This document shows positions 33,246-39,914 of a stretch of DNA of 40,564 bases, one piece after another; position 1 is the first letter of the stretch, and the number at the start of each line of letters is the position of its first letter. Origin of the DNA: an uncultured Shinella sp. Lineage in GTDB: Bacteria; Pseudomonadota; Alphaproteobacteria; Rhizobiales; Rhizobiaceae. Under the pieces are notes generated by a model that did no database searches, was not told the origin of the DNA, and was given only the letters and a program-made list of their open reading frames with translations. The position numbers and the translations under genes were made by a program. The DNA is taken from assembly GCA_946481465.1 (NCBI GenBank), contig CAMLOC010000001.1, positions 1 through 40,564 of the forward strand, written 5' to 3'.

Positions 33246-33968
33246 TCACACCCCGAGAAAGTCACTCATCAGGCGCCGGTACTCCGCTTCCGGCCTACCA
33301 TAACAGTCATGTGCGAAAGCCTCGAGGGCCGGACGATCCCGGACGACAACGTTGCCACGCAACGAGCGGATGAGGCCCTCGCCCTCCAGAACGTGGAGCG
33401 CGGTCGTCACACTAGGGCGCCTGACGCCGAGGAGCACCGAGAGGAGTTCGTGCGTTACGGCCATCTCGTCGCTGCGGGAGCGGTCGTGGCACATGAGGAG
33501 CCAGCGGGCGAGGCGCTCGTTGACGTCATGCACCGCGTTCGACACCGCTGTGTGTGCCAATTGAACGGCGAACCCCTCCATGGACCGGTTCATGATTTGA
33601 ACGAAGGGCTTGCTCTGGTCCATCCAGCGACGGAAATCGTTGAAGTCCATGCTGTAGCCTTCGGCATCGAGTTGGACCGTGACGTCGTAGGAACTGATCC
33701 GGGCACCAGTAACCGCGGCAGTCGGGATATACCCGTCAAAGCCGAAGATACCGGCCTCCGCGCGCCGCCCCAGCGGTGTCATGATCACCACGGATCCGAT
33801 ACCAGATGTCAGGAAATGCACCGCGTCGATCGGCTTGTCACGATGCGCCAGTGGTGTGCCCTTTGAAAAGACATTGTGCGTCAAATCCGGCGCCAGCATT
33901 TGGAAAACGATTTCCGGCAGGAACTGCAGGAGATTGTTGGGGGGCGCTGAGCGCAACGTGGCGGTCAT
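33246..33968 (-). CDS. Crp/Fnr-family transcriptional regulator
   Basis: This 240-residue regulator has an N-terminal cyclic-nucleotide-binding-like domain (residues 10-130) and a C-terminal winged helix with recognition region GVRRPSVTTALHVLEGEGL near residue 190. There is no cysteine cluster for an oxygen-sensing [4Fe-4S] centre, so it is not a classical Fnr. The effector is unknown. It is closely related to the second regulator at 37662-38393; both share the RRPSVTTALHVLEG helix and the LAHxAxSNAVHxxxERLARW linker region. It is transcribed alone, with no GGAAC element upstream. Confidence 0.92.
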   Translation of the reverse strand: MTATLRSAPPNNLLQFLPEIVFQMLAPDLTHNVFSKGTPLAHRDKPIDAVHFLTSGIGSVVIMTPLGRRAEAGIFGFDGYIPTAAVTGARISSYDVTVQLDAEGYSMDFNDFRRWMDQSKPFVQIMNRSMEGFAVQLAHTAVSNAVHDVNERLARWLLMCHDRSRSDEMAVTHELLSVLLGVRRPSVTTALHVLEGEGLIRSLRGNVVVRDRPALEAFAHDCYGRPEAEYRRLMSDFLGV

Positions 33969-34179
33969 GTTGACGCCTCCACTCTATGGCCGGGGCTTGT
34001 TTCTGCGCGTCCGGCTTTAGGAGATGATGCCGGTGATGGGACAAGCTTACGCCTTCCTGCCGCACTGGCAAGGGCGGGTGTCAACGCGATGCGCCAACGC
34101 CGGGATACAAGGAGGGCCGGTCCGCAGGTCGCGGGCCAGCCTTTTTCCATCAAGCCAAAAAAGCAGCTTGGATTAGCAA

Positions 34180-34776
34180 TCACCGCCGATAACGCAAACG
34201 CTCCTGCTCGATTTCTGCGGGACCGTAAGGGTCGAGCGTTTCATCGAAGCGCGCCCAACCCTGTTCGGTATAGGCTGCACGCCGCTCGACCGGATCGACC
34301 CAGTTGGACTGCCGCAGCACAGCCTCGGCTTCCGGATAGAGGTTTTCCTCGACACGGGCAGTCACGAGCGTACCCCCGCGGCGCACGCCTTCCGCATAGA
34401 CATGGGCATGTTCCTCCGGCACGCCGGATTCCGTCATCGCGCCGATGATGCCGCCTGCAGCGCCGCCCGCGACCGCGCCTGCGGCGGCGCCGGCCGCGGT
34501 TGCGGCCAGCCAGCCGGCGGCGACCACCGGGCCGACGCCGGGAATGGCCATGACACCGAGGCCGGTAAGAAGACCGCCGACGCCACCAACGGCGGCACCA
34601 ATCCCGGCGCCCGTTCCGGCGCCTTCGGCAGCATTCGTATCGCCGGTCCGCCGATCATCTACATTGTTCGAGACGATGCTGATGTCATCCGAAGGAATGC
34701 CCCGCGCTTCGAGGGCGCTGACGGCGGCGCGAGCATCGGAATAGTCGTCAAAAAGTCCGGTAGCGGTTTTCTTCAT
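34180..34776 (-). CDS. General stress protein 17M-like glycine-zipper protein
   Basis: This 198-residue protein has an N-terminal YflT/GSP17M-like domain (ATGLFDDYSDARAAVSALEA, then IPSDDISIVSNN). A Gly/Ala-rich zipper-like segment (about residues 50-115, AAGAAAGAVAGGAAGGIIGA) could insert in or lie on a membrane. The C-terminal part is soluble (EEHAHVYAEGVRRGGTLVTA). Function unknown; members are stress-induced. It lies 12 bases downstream of the PepSY-like gene and is probably cotranscribed from the promoter at 35145-35169. Confidence 0.85.
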   Translation of the reverse strand: MKKTATGLFDDYSDARAAVSALEARGIPSDDISIVSNNVDDRRTGDTNAAEGAGTGAGIGAAVGGVGGLLTGLGVMAIPGVGPVVAAGWLAATAAGAAAGAVAGGAAGGIIGAMTESGVPEEHAHVYAEGVRRGGTLVTARVEENLYPEAEAVLRQSNWVDPVERRAAYTEQGWARFDETLDPYGPAEIEQERLRYRR

Positions 34777-34788
34777 GGAAATGTCCTC

Positions 34789-35106
34789 TTAATTTGCAAC
34801 GATGTTGCCTTGATAGTCGAGCGCGACGGTGACGGACTTTCCGTCCTTCATCGCTGTGCCACGCCAGACACCTTTGTCGTCCAGCGCAAGCCCTGTGACG
34901 TCGGGATAGCCCGCCTCGACGAGGCGCTCCTTGGCCTGTTCCTCGGTGAAGCTGTTTGCGCCTTCGACCGGCGCCGCGGCGTTCTTGTCGTCAGGGGTCG
35001 CAATCGCCGGTGTATCGCCATCGGTGGCAGGTGCGGTGGAGGTCTGCGCGAAGGCGCCAAGGGTCGATGCGCCGACAAGTGCGGCGGCGAGCAATAGCTT
35101 TTTCAT
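34789..35106 (-). CDS. Secreted PepSY-like domain protein
   Basis: This 105-residue protein has a Sec signal peptide (KKLLLAAALVGASTLGAFAQ), an acidic linker, and a C-terminal PepSY-like segment (EEQAKERLVEAGYPDVTGLA, then WRGTAMKDGKSVTVALDYQG). It is expected in the periplasm. The role is unknown. A GAGGAG ribosome site precedes the ATG. It is the first gene of a two-gene unit with the glycine-zipper protein. Confidence 0.82.
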   Translation of the reverse strand: MKKLLLAAALVGASTLGAFAQTSTAPATDGDTPAIATPDDKNAAAPVEGANSFTEEQAKERLVEAGYPDVTGLALDDKGVWRGTAMKDGKSVTVALDYQGNIVAN

Positions 35107-35144
35107 GATATCTCCTCGTTTTCAGCCGTTGAAGGCAAGGAGCA

Positions 35145-35169
35145 AACCGGGATACAGGCGTTTGGTTCC
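35145..35169 (-). promoter_or_regulatory. EcfG-type promoter of the PepSY/GSP17M unit (GGAAC-N16-GGTT)
   Basis: On the minus strand GGAAC (35169-35165) is followed after 16 bases by GGTT (35148-35145), retaining the GTT core. The predicted start, near 35138, is about 32 bases before ATG 35106. Confidence 0.6.
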
Positions 35170-35317
35170 GCGCTAATTCTGAGATTGCCTAAAATAAATC
35201 CAGGCTAGTGCCGGATTTTTCAATTCGCGCGAACTGCCAGCCATACCGTCCCGGCCCGAAGAAGCATCTGCCTCGCCGACCTGTTTCAGCCAGCGAGGCG
35301 CAACCGGGCTTTCAGGT

Positions 35318-35494
35318 TTAGCGCAGACCGGTCTGCTTGGCTGGCTCGTCGTTCTCGTCGGGGTTCGGATTGGGCTCCTCATCGGGCAGATGATCGTGCT
35401 CCGGCTCCTTGATCGGCGGGCTTGGCTCGCCAATCGGTGGCAGGTTAGGGACCGGGCTCGGGCCGGGGCTGGGTTCGGTTGGAATGATAGCCAT
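35318..35494 (-). CDS. Small proline-rich acidic protein
   Basis: This 58-residue protein is almost entirely Pro, Glu, Asp and Asn (PSPGPSPVPNLPPIGEPSPP, then DEEPNPNPDENDEP) and must be unstructured. A good AAGGAG ribosome site precedes ATG 35494. A longer frame runs in from the frameshifted gene upstream, but the ribosome site shows the true start. Function unknown. It lies 30 bases downstream of the upstream gene's original stop, so both were probably one unit. Confidence 0.7.
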   Translation of the reverse strand: MAIIPTEPSPGPSPVPNLPPIGEPSPPIKEPEHDHLPDEEPNPNPDENDEPAKQTGLR

Positions 35495-35523
35495 GGAAGA
35501 CTCCTTGCAGGTTCGGCCGGGAG

Positions 35524-35806
35524 CTATTGCGCCTTCACATTGCGCGCTCCGGCCTGGCGGAAGGCTTGTTCGGCCTTGAGAAGATCGGGACGCGCGATCG
35601 CGGATTTCGCCGTGGAGCGGCGCGTCGACGCGGGTGGCGTCACCGCCGGAAGGCGCTGTGCCAGCCGTATTTGCCCCCATTTCGGGCTCGACGAAAACAT
35701 CGGTACGGATAATTCCGCATTGTTGTACGAGATGCTCGACGGCGTGGTCGGCGGCCTCTCGGGTCGCGAATGTCGCCCACATGGTTTTCGTGCTGTCATC
35801 GGACAT
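35524..35806 (-). pseudogene. Frameshifted small stress-type hypothetical protein
   Basis: From ATG 35806 the frame reads TMWATFATREAADHAVEHLV, then IIRTDVFVEPEMGANTAG and DAPLHGEI. At about 35610-35615 one extra C (minus strand, in AATCCGCG) shifts the frame. Without it the protein would continue AIARPDLLKAEQAFRQAGAR, then NVKAQ, and stop at 35524-35526, giving about 93 residues. The shifted frame instead runs on into the proline-rich gene, which could produce a fused 162-residue protein. I do not know the family by name. A sequencing error is also possible. Confidence 0.62.
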
Positions 35807-35875
35807 TGCCCTTCTCCTCTTCTTCAGGGATCAGGTTTGCAACGCGACAAGGGAGTGATGGTTCAGAACAGAGTG

Positions 35876-36106
35876 CTACGCGCTATCCCGCGTGTAGAAC
35901 ATGCGGGCAGAGGCCTCGATGATGGAGCGGTGCTTGACGGGGTCGAAGGTGACGGCGGGGAATGTCTCGAAGAGATACTTGGCAAAGCTCTCCCTCGCCT
36001 CCTCCGACGCATCGAACCAGGGTTGCGAGGTGACTTCATCGAAGACCGACTTCAATGCGCCCAACTCGTCCGGCTCGAAAGTCCCCTTGGAAGTGTAGCT
36101 GCCCAC
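35876..36106 (-). CDS. Small conserved-type hypothetical protein
   Basis: This 76-residue acidic helical protein (FEPDELGALKSVFDEVTSQP, then EARESFAKYLFETFPAVTFD) starts at GTG 36106 behind a strong GAGGAGG ribosome site. I recognise no family name. Upstream are a sigma-70-like promoter (36134-36161) and one of the three GTACG palindromes (36174-36187), so its expression may depend on that palindrome's regulator. Confidence 0.7.
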   Translation of the reverse strand: MGSYTSKGTFEPDELGALKSVFDEVTSQPWFDASEEARESFAKYLFETFPAVTFDPVKHRSIIEASARMFYTRDSA

Positions 36107-36133
36107 GCCCGCCTCCTCTGTGCGACAGGCATG

Positions 36134-36161
36134 AGTCTAGGTCCGTATAGGTGCGTTTCAA
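36134..36161 (-). promoter_or_regulatory. Sigma-70-like promoter of the 76-residue gene
   Basis: On the minus strand TTGAAA (36161-36156), 16 bases, then TAGACT (36139-36134). The predicted start, near 36127, is about 21 bases before GTG 36106. The palindrome at 36174-36187 lies 12 bases upstream of the -35 box. Confidence 0.45.
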
Positions 36162-36173
36162 AGCGGTATCATG

Positions 36174-36187
36174 GTACGAAATCGTAC
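36174..36187. promoter_or_regulatory. Palindrome GTACG-N4-CGTAC, copy 1
   Basis: GTACG-AAAT-CGTAC, perfect 5-base arms with a 4-base spacer. It lies upstream of the promoter of the 76-residue gene and downstream of the BON gene. Candidate regulator site. Confidence 0.65.
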
Positions 36188-36196
36188 GGAGAAAGG

Positions 36197-36691
36197 TTAA
36201 TCCGTCACGTCGCGAGGCAAATGGCTGTCCACACCACGCGCGAGAAGCCCGTCAGCCTCGACGTCACGCAACCCTTTCACACGGCGCAGGAAGCCGATGA
36301 GATGGCGGCGGTCCTCTTCGCTATCGACGGCGCCGTCGAGCACCGCAACGCCGTCGCGGATCGTGAGCTCGAGCGTTGCAAGATCAACCCTGCCGTCGTC
36401 TTCGAGCGCCTCGATGATCCGCGCCTCGAGGTCGTCGCCGGCGGTAATATCGCCGGTTTCGTCCGTAAACGGCAGCGGTGCGCCATCGACATCCCGCGCG
36501 CCGGGTTCACGCGTGATCGCAATGCCCTCCTTGTCGACCTGATCCAGATCTGCGTATAGGGTGCCGTAAGGCGCGTTCTGCGCAGCCCGACGTGCATTAT
36601 CCTCGTCCGGATAGGGCCAGCCGTCGCGGGTGTCCCGCTCCTCGTAGTCTCGAAAATCCTCTTCACGAGAGACTTGTTTGCTATCGGCCAT
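36197..36691 (-). CDS. BON-domain protein
   Basis: This 164-residue soluble protein has a charged N-terminal half (SREEDFRDYEERDTRDGWPY) and a BON domain at about residues 90-150 (EARIIEALEDDGRVDLATLE, RDGVAVLDGAVDSEEDRRHL). There is no signal peptide, so unlike OsmY it is probably cytoplasmic. BON domains bind phospholipids or other large ligands. ATG 36691 follows a GGAGC site; a longer frame to 36790 would run into the sigma factor gene end and the promoter. A candidate EcfG-type promoter is at 36731-36755. Confidence 0.85.
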   Translation of the reverse strand: MADSKQVSREEDFRDYEERDTRDGWPYPDEDNARRAAQNAPYGTLYADLDQVDKEGIAITREPGARDVDGAPLPFTDETGDITAGDDLEARIIEALEDDGRVDLATLELTIRDGVAVLDGAVDSEEDRRHLIGFLRRVKGLRDVEADGLLARGVDSHLPRDVTD

Positions 36692-36730
36692 CGTCTTGCT
36701 CCACGGTTTGACGTTGGAATGATGACAGCC

Positions 36731-36755
36731 AATCGCACAGACCGGAGTTTGTTCC
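36731..36755 (-). promoter_or_regulatory. Candidate EcfG-type promoter of the BON gene (GGAAC-N16-GATT)
   Basis: On the minus strand GGAAC (36755-36751) is followed after 16 bases by GATT (36734-36731). It fits GGAAC-N18-TT but deviates from CGTT. Confidence 0.4.
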
Positions 36756-36786
36756 GCAGAACAGCCGCGACCGCGCCGCTGTTCCG

Positions 36787-37299
36787 TCATTGCGCACCGG
36801 GCCGGCCGATGTCATCTTCGAGCATCTTGCGCGCACGGTTGACTCTGCTTTTCACCGTGCCGATCTCACAGTCGCACAGCCGTGCGGTATCTATGTAGCT
36901 GACGCCCATCGCCACGAGCAGCAACGTACGGCGCGAGCGCGGCGGAAGGCGGCGCAGGGCGCAGCGTAGTTCGCTGCGGCGAACCGCCCATTCCTGCGGC
37001 GCCATGATGCTCGCCCGTTCTAGCAGGCCGTCATCCAGTCCGACAGGCTCCCGGCAGCGGCGGCGATATTCCGTGTTGAAGCTATTGCGCATGATCGTGA
37101 AGAGCCACGAGCGGAGTTTTGTATTGGGGTGAAACTGATGCGAGGACCGAAGCGCCCGCATCACCGTTTCCTGGATCAGGTCCTCCCGGTCGCTCGCCGA
37201 ACGGGTCAGCTGCTGGGCGAAGCGCCTCAGCGCGGGCAGCTGGGCTTCTATGCCGGCGTGGACCGTCTGAGAAGCGGGTTCGGAGACCAAGGCGTCCAT
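36787..37299 (-). CDS. ECF sigma factor, ECF15 (EcfG/RpoE2-like)
   Basis: This 170-residue sigma factor has region 2 (residues 20-90) reading RRFAQQLTRSASDREDLIQE, then HPNTKLRSWLFTIMRNSFNT and EYRRR. These sequences are characteristic of the general-stress EcfG group. Region 4 (105-165) has LRRLPPRSRRTLLLVAMGVS, then CDCEIGTVKSRVNRARKML. GGAGG precedes ATG 37299. EcfG factors recognise GGAAC promoters such as those found in this window and are normally held by the anti-sigma factor NepR and released by PhyR. Neither nepR nor phyR is here, so this is probably an additional paralogue. No GGAAC element precedes it; a GTACG palindrome does, 48 bases upstream. Confidence 0.9.
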   Translation of the reverse strand: MDALVSEPASQTVHAGIEAQLPALRRFAQQLTRSASDREDLIQETVMRALRSSHQFHPNTKLRSWLFTIMRNSFNTEYRRRCREPVGLDDGLLERASIMAPQEWAVRRSELRCALRRLPPRSRRTLLLVAMGVSYIDTARLCDCEIGTVKSRVNRARKMLEDDIGRPGAQ

Positions 37300-37346
37300 T
37301 CATTCCTCCATTTTGAAGGAAACGAGACGGGCCCGCGGAGGTTGCC

Positions 37347-37360
37347 GTACGATAGCGTAC
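37347..37360. promoter_or_regulatory. Palindrome GTACG-N4-CGTAC, copy 2
   Basis: GTACG-ATAG-CGTAC in the divergent gap between the sigma factor gene (48 bases away) and the DUF6894 gene (79 bases away). Either or both could be targets. Confidence 0.65.
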
Positions 37361-37438
37361 AGATGTGGCTGGAAAGAAAATGGAACACTTGGCGGCTTCG
37401 CCAGTCCCTATGGAAGCGATGACGCTGCGAGGCGACCC

Positions 37439-37669
37439 ATGACCCACTACTTCTTTCACATCTGCAGCCGAACGGAACGGATCGAAGACCGGGAGGGTGC
37501 GGATTTCGATACGCTGGACGCCGCCCTTGCTGAGGCCCGTCTTGCAGCGCGCGAGATTCTGGCCGAGGATTTGCGAAAGGGGCACGTGGATGAAACGCGT
37601 CTCTTCGAAATCGTCGATGAACTGGGGGAGCTGATGGCGCGGGTGCCCTTCAAGGAAGCGATCAGCTAG
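37439..37669 (+). CDS. DUF6894 protein (first copy)
   Basis: This 76-residue protein starts THYFFHICSRTERIEDREGA, then DFDTLDAALAEARLAAREIL, the pattern of the small rhizobial DUF6894 family of unknown function. A GAGGCGA ribosome-like site precedes the ATG. The stop overlaps that of the convergent Crp/Fnr gene by 8 bases. It is divergent from the sigma factor gene. A second member lies at 38629-38877. Confidence 0.82.
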   Translation: MTHYFFHICSRTERIEDREGADFDTLDAALAEARLAAREILAEDLRKGHVDETRLFEIVDELGELMARVPFKEAIS

Positions 37670-38393
37670 CCGGCCGCGAGACGACGGCGCCGATGAGCCG
37701 CTCGTATTCCTTTTCGCATTCGCCATAGGCATCGCGCGCAAAGGCTTCCAAACCGGCGCGGTTGCGCACGCTGACGACACCGCGCTCGGAGTAGATGAGC
37801 TTCTTGCCCTCCAGCACATGAAGCGCCGTCGTCACGCTAGGGCGTCGCACGGCGAGCATGATCGACATGAATTCGTGCGTCAGGCTAATATCCGAACCGT
37901 CCACCCGGTCGTGGCACATCAATATCCATCGGGCGAGCCGTTCGTCGATATGGTGCACGGCATTGGAAAGCGCGGTATAGGCCTGCTGGACAGCCAGTGC
38001 CTGGGTGTAGCGCGCAAGCAGCCTTTGAACCTCGCGATCTTCCGTCAAAACCGCTTTCAAGTCTGCAACAGGAAGACGGTAAGCCTGGCCTTGCATCTGC
38101 ATGTGGATGGAGAATGGGTCGGCGTCGACGTCAAGGACCGCCGATACCGGACACATACCGTCCCTTCCGATGATCCCGATTTCGCTATGCTGCCCCTCCG
38201 GCGAGCGGATGACGACGGAGGCAATGCCACTTTCGAAGAAATAGGCGTATTCCATCGGCTGATGGGGAGAAGAAAGCGGGTGCGAACGGGGAAGATCGAC
38301 GCGCTCCAATCGTGCGGAGAACCGCTGCAGGCTCGCTTCCGGTAAACGCCGTAGCAGGGTGTTTCGAAACCTGCCCTCCCAAACGTCATCCAT
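37662..38393 (-). CDS. Crp/Fnr-family transcriptional regulator (second copy)
   Basis: This 243-residue regulator has a cyclic-nucleotide-binding-like N-terminal domain (LPRSHPLSSPHQPMEYAYFF; SVVIRSPEGQHSEIGIIGRD) and a winged helix with AVRRPSVTTALHVLEGKKLI near residue 190. It lacks the cysteine pattern of oxygen-sensing Fnr. It is close to the regulator at 33246-33968. It sits between the two DUF6894 genes and next to the sigma factor, which makes it the first candidate to bind the GTACG palindromes. An inverted repeat 12 bases before its start suggests autoregulation. Confidence 0.92.
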   Translation of the reverse strand: MDDVWEGRFRNTLLRRLPEASLQRFSARLERVDLPRSHPLSSPHQPMEYAYFFESGIASVVIRSPEGQHSEIGIIGRDGMCPVSAVLDVDADPFSIHMQMQGQAYRLPVADLKAVLTEDREVQRLLARYTQALAVQQAYTALSNAVHHIDERLARWILMCHDRVDGSDISLTHEFMSIMLAVRRPSVTTALHVLEGKKLIYSERGVVSVRNRAGLEAFARDAYGECEKEYERLIGAVVSRPAS

Positions 38394-38404
38394 CCAACGA
38401 TCCC

Positions 38405-38424
38405 ATGCGGTTCAGCGACCGCAT
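38405..38424. promoter_or_regulatory. Inverted repeat before the second Crp/Fnr gene
   Basis: ATGCGGT-N6-ACCGCAT, 7-base perfect arms with the 6-base spacer typical of CRP-type sites. It starts 12 bases upstream of ATG 38393, a good position for self-repression. Confidence 0.5.
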
Positions 38425-38628
38425 ATCCGCCAAAGGCTTCGGTCCTTCCTAAAGTCAATGGCTGTCCATCTATGACCATAAAATCGACGAGACAACCCAG
38501 CGTCGGGCGTCGGTACGGAAGCGGACAGAAGGATGGAAATGGGCGCAATGCCCGGTATGGCGCCGAAGAAGGCCGCCGATTTTCGTCCGCGCTCGTGAAC
38601 GCGTCGGCGAGCGGGGCTGACCCTGCTG

Positions 38629-38877
38629 TCACACCTCCTGGGTACCGTGCGGTATTGCTTCGAGAACCAGCCGGAAGGTGACGACAGGCACGCGGTTCGC
38701 GTCCTGCAATTCGACGGAAATACTGTCCACCGGCTCATTCGGCAGACCATCGATGGCCATCTCGGCCAGAAGCATCCTTGCCTCGTCTTTGGCCTTTTCC
38801 AGATCCGCGAATTCGAATCCGCGGTCGGGCTGCAATACGCCGTCCTGATCCTGGATCTTGAAATAATACCGTCCCAT
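38629..38877 (-). CDS. DUF6894 protein (second copy)
   Basis: This 82-residue protein begins GRYYFKIQDQDGVLQPDRGF, then EFADLEKAKDEARMLLAEMA, the DUF6894 pattern shared with the gene at 37439. Function unknown. ATG 38877 has a GGGAGG ribosome site; the longer frame to 38934 would cross the promoter at 38902-38926. Confidence 0.82.
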   Translation of the reverse strand: MGRYYFKIQDQDGVLQPDRGFEFADLEKAKDEARMLLAEMAIDGLPNEPVDSISVELQDANRVPVVTFRLVLEAIPHGTQEV

Positions 38878-38901
38878 TGCCGCCTCCCGGATTGGCAGGA
38901 C

Positions 38902-38926
38902 AATGTCAAAGCGGGGCAAACGTTCC
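38902..38926 (-). promoter_or_regulatory. EcfG-type promoter of the second DUF6894 gene (GGAAC-N16-CATT)
   Basis: On the minus strand GGAAC (38926-38922) is followed after 16 bases by CATT (38905-38902). The predicted start, near 38895, is about 18 bases before ATG 38877. Confidence 0.5.
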
Positions 38927-39159
38927 ATGGACAAGCCCGGCGAAAGGATAGGGCGGCCAACGCTCGGGGAAACTTGGCAACGTAGGGCTTGAGGCCAGCG
39001 CCCAATCGCCGAATGGCAACTGTGTTTTCCCTTGCGGGAGAGCGGAATGTGTCACGTCAACAAGATGAGATGAAGCGGCGCGGCGGCATATGTCGGCTCC
39101 GCACGAAATCGACCGATCCCACTAAACTACACGACCTGTCGGGGCAGACGACGCCACAT

Positions 39160-39173
39160 GTACGGTTCCGTAC
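39160..39173. promoter_or_regulatory. Palindrome GTACG-N4-CGTAC, copy 3
   Basis: GTACG-GTTC-CGTAC, extended by one further pair to TGTACG...CGTACA. It lies 16 bases upstream of the GGAAC element at 39190, the position expected for an activator. Confidence 0.68.
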
Positions 39174-39189
39174 ACACCCCCAATCGGCA

Positions 39190-39214
39190 GGAACATCCCC
39201 TCTCCCCGTCCATT
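39190..39214 (+). promoter_or_regulatory. EcfG-type promoter of the 60-residue gene (GGAAC-N16-CATT)
   Basis: GGAAC (39190-39194), 16 bases, then CATT (39211-39214). The predicted start, near 39221, is about 21 bases before ATG 39242. Confidence 0.52.
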
Positions 39215-39241
39215 TGAATGGCACAATTCGTGGGGAGAGTC

Positions 39242-39424
39242 ATGCAACATCTCGACAAGGAACGCTCGACACCATCGATCAAAGTGTTCGACGTGATCGC
39301 ATATTGCCGATCGCACCAGATCGACGAGCGAGAGACCAGAAAGCTCCTGCTCATTCTCGGTCATTTTGCGAGCAGGCTCGAAATCCAGATGAACCTGACG
39401 AAACGACCGGTGCGCTTCCGATAG
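39242..39424 (+). CDS. Small helical hypothetical protein
   Basis: This 60-residue basic helical protein reads STPSIKVFDVIAYCRSHQID, then RKLLLILGHFASRLEIQMNL. I do not recognise it. ATG 39242 has a GGGGAG ribosome site and is preferred to ATG 39218, which would lie before the predicted transcription start. A GTACG palindrome and an EcfG-type promoter precede it, so it is likely a stress gene under double control. Confidence 0.62.
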   Translation: MQHLDKERSTPSIKVFDVIAYCRSHQIDERETRKLLLILGHFASRLEIQMNLTKRPVRFR

Positions 39425-39439
39425 CGATTTATCCTGCAA

Positions 39440-39849
39440 TCAGGAACAAGCGGCGCCAAGGCCGAAGAACTGAAGGCCGCGTTCGACGAACACCTGCAGG
39501 AAGCGGAAGGCCAAATCGAGCGCCTCGTTCAGGTGTTTGAAATCCTTGGTAAGCCTGCTCCAAAACCTGCCCTGCCATCGACGGCATCCTCGAAGAAGGC
39601 CAAGAGATCCTGGAGGAATTCAAGGATTCCTCTGCACTCGACGCGGGTCTGCTGGCAGCTGCACAGGCTGTGGAACAGTACTAGATCGCCCGTTGTGGCA
39701 CGCTGAAGTTTTGGGCCCTGCAGTCGCGGCACAAGGATGTCACCCAACTGCTCGAGCAGACTCTGTCGGAAGGAACAAAGACCGACCAAGCGCTGACCCG
39801 GCTCGCCGAAACGACGGTGAACCGCGAAGGCAAGGCCAAGGCTGCCTGA
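39440..39849 (+). pseudogene. Broken ferritin-like DUF892 gene (YciE/YciF family)
   Basis: The remnant reads KAEELKAAFDEHLQEAEGQI, then ERLVQVFEILGKPA. After a frameshift at about 39560-39575 it reads AIDGILEEGQEILEEFKDSS and ALDAGLLAAAQAVEQY. An in-frame TAG (39682-39684) follows, then IARCGTLKFWALQSRHKDVT and TKTDQALTRLAETTVN to the TGA at 39847-39849. This is a YciE/YciF-type protein lacking its first 40 or so residues, with a frameshift and a nonsense codon. Relatives are stress-induced and ferritin-like. Confidence 0.8.
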
Positions 39850-39914
39850 CCATGCGGGCGGGTAGCCGAAGCCGCCCGCCCAATCATTGCGTGATCCGAT
39901 CCAAGAGTACCCTC

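Noticed and set aside
37382..37406. GGAAC element upstream of the first DUF6894 gene
   Set aside because: The -10 position reads AGTC and no TT occurs 18-19 bases downstream, so it does not fit the EcfG pattern, although a GTACG palindrome lies 21 bases before it.
38513..38530. Further GTACG half-sites (for example 38513 and 11172)
   Set aside because: They lack the second CGTAC arm at the right distance; only three perfect copies exist.
38989..39540. Plus-strand open frame of 183 codons
   Set aside because: It covers the palindrome, promoter and start of the 60-residue gene in another frame, with no ribosome site or family pattern.
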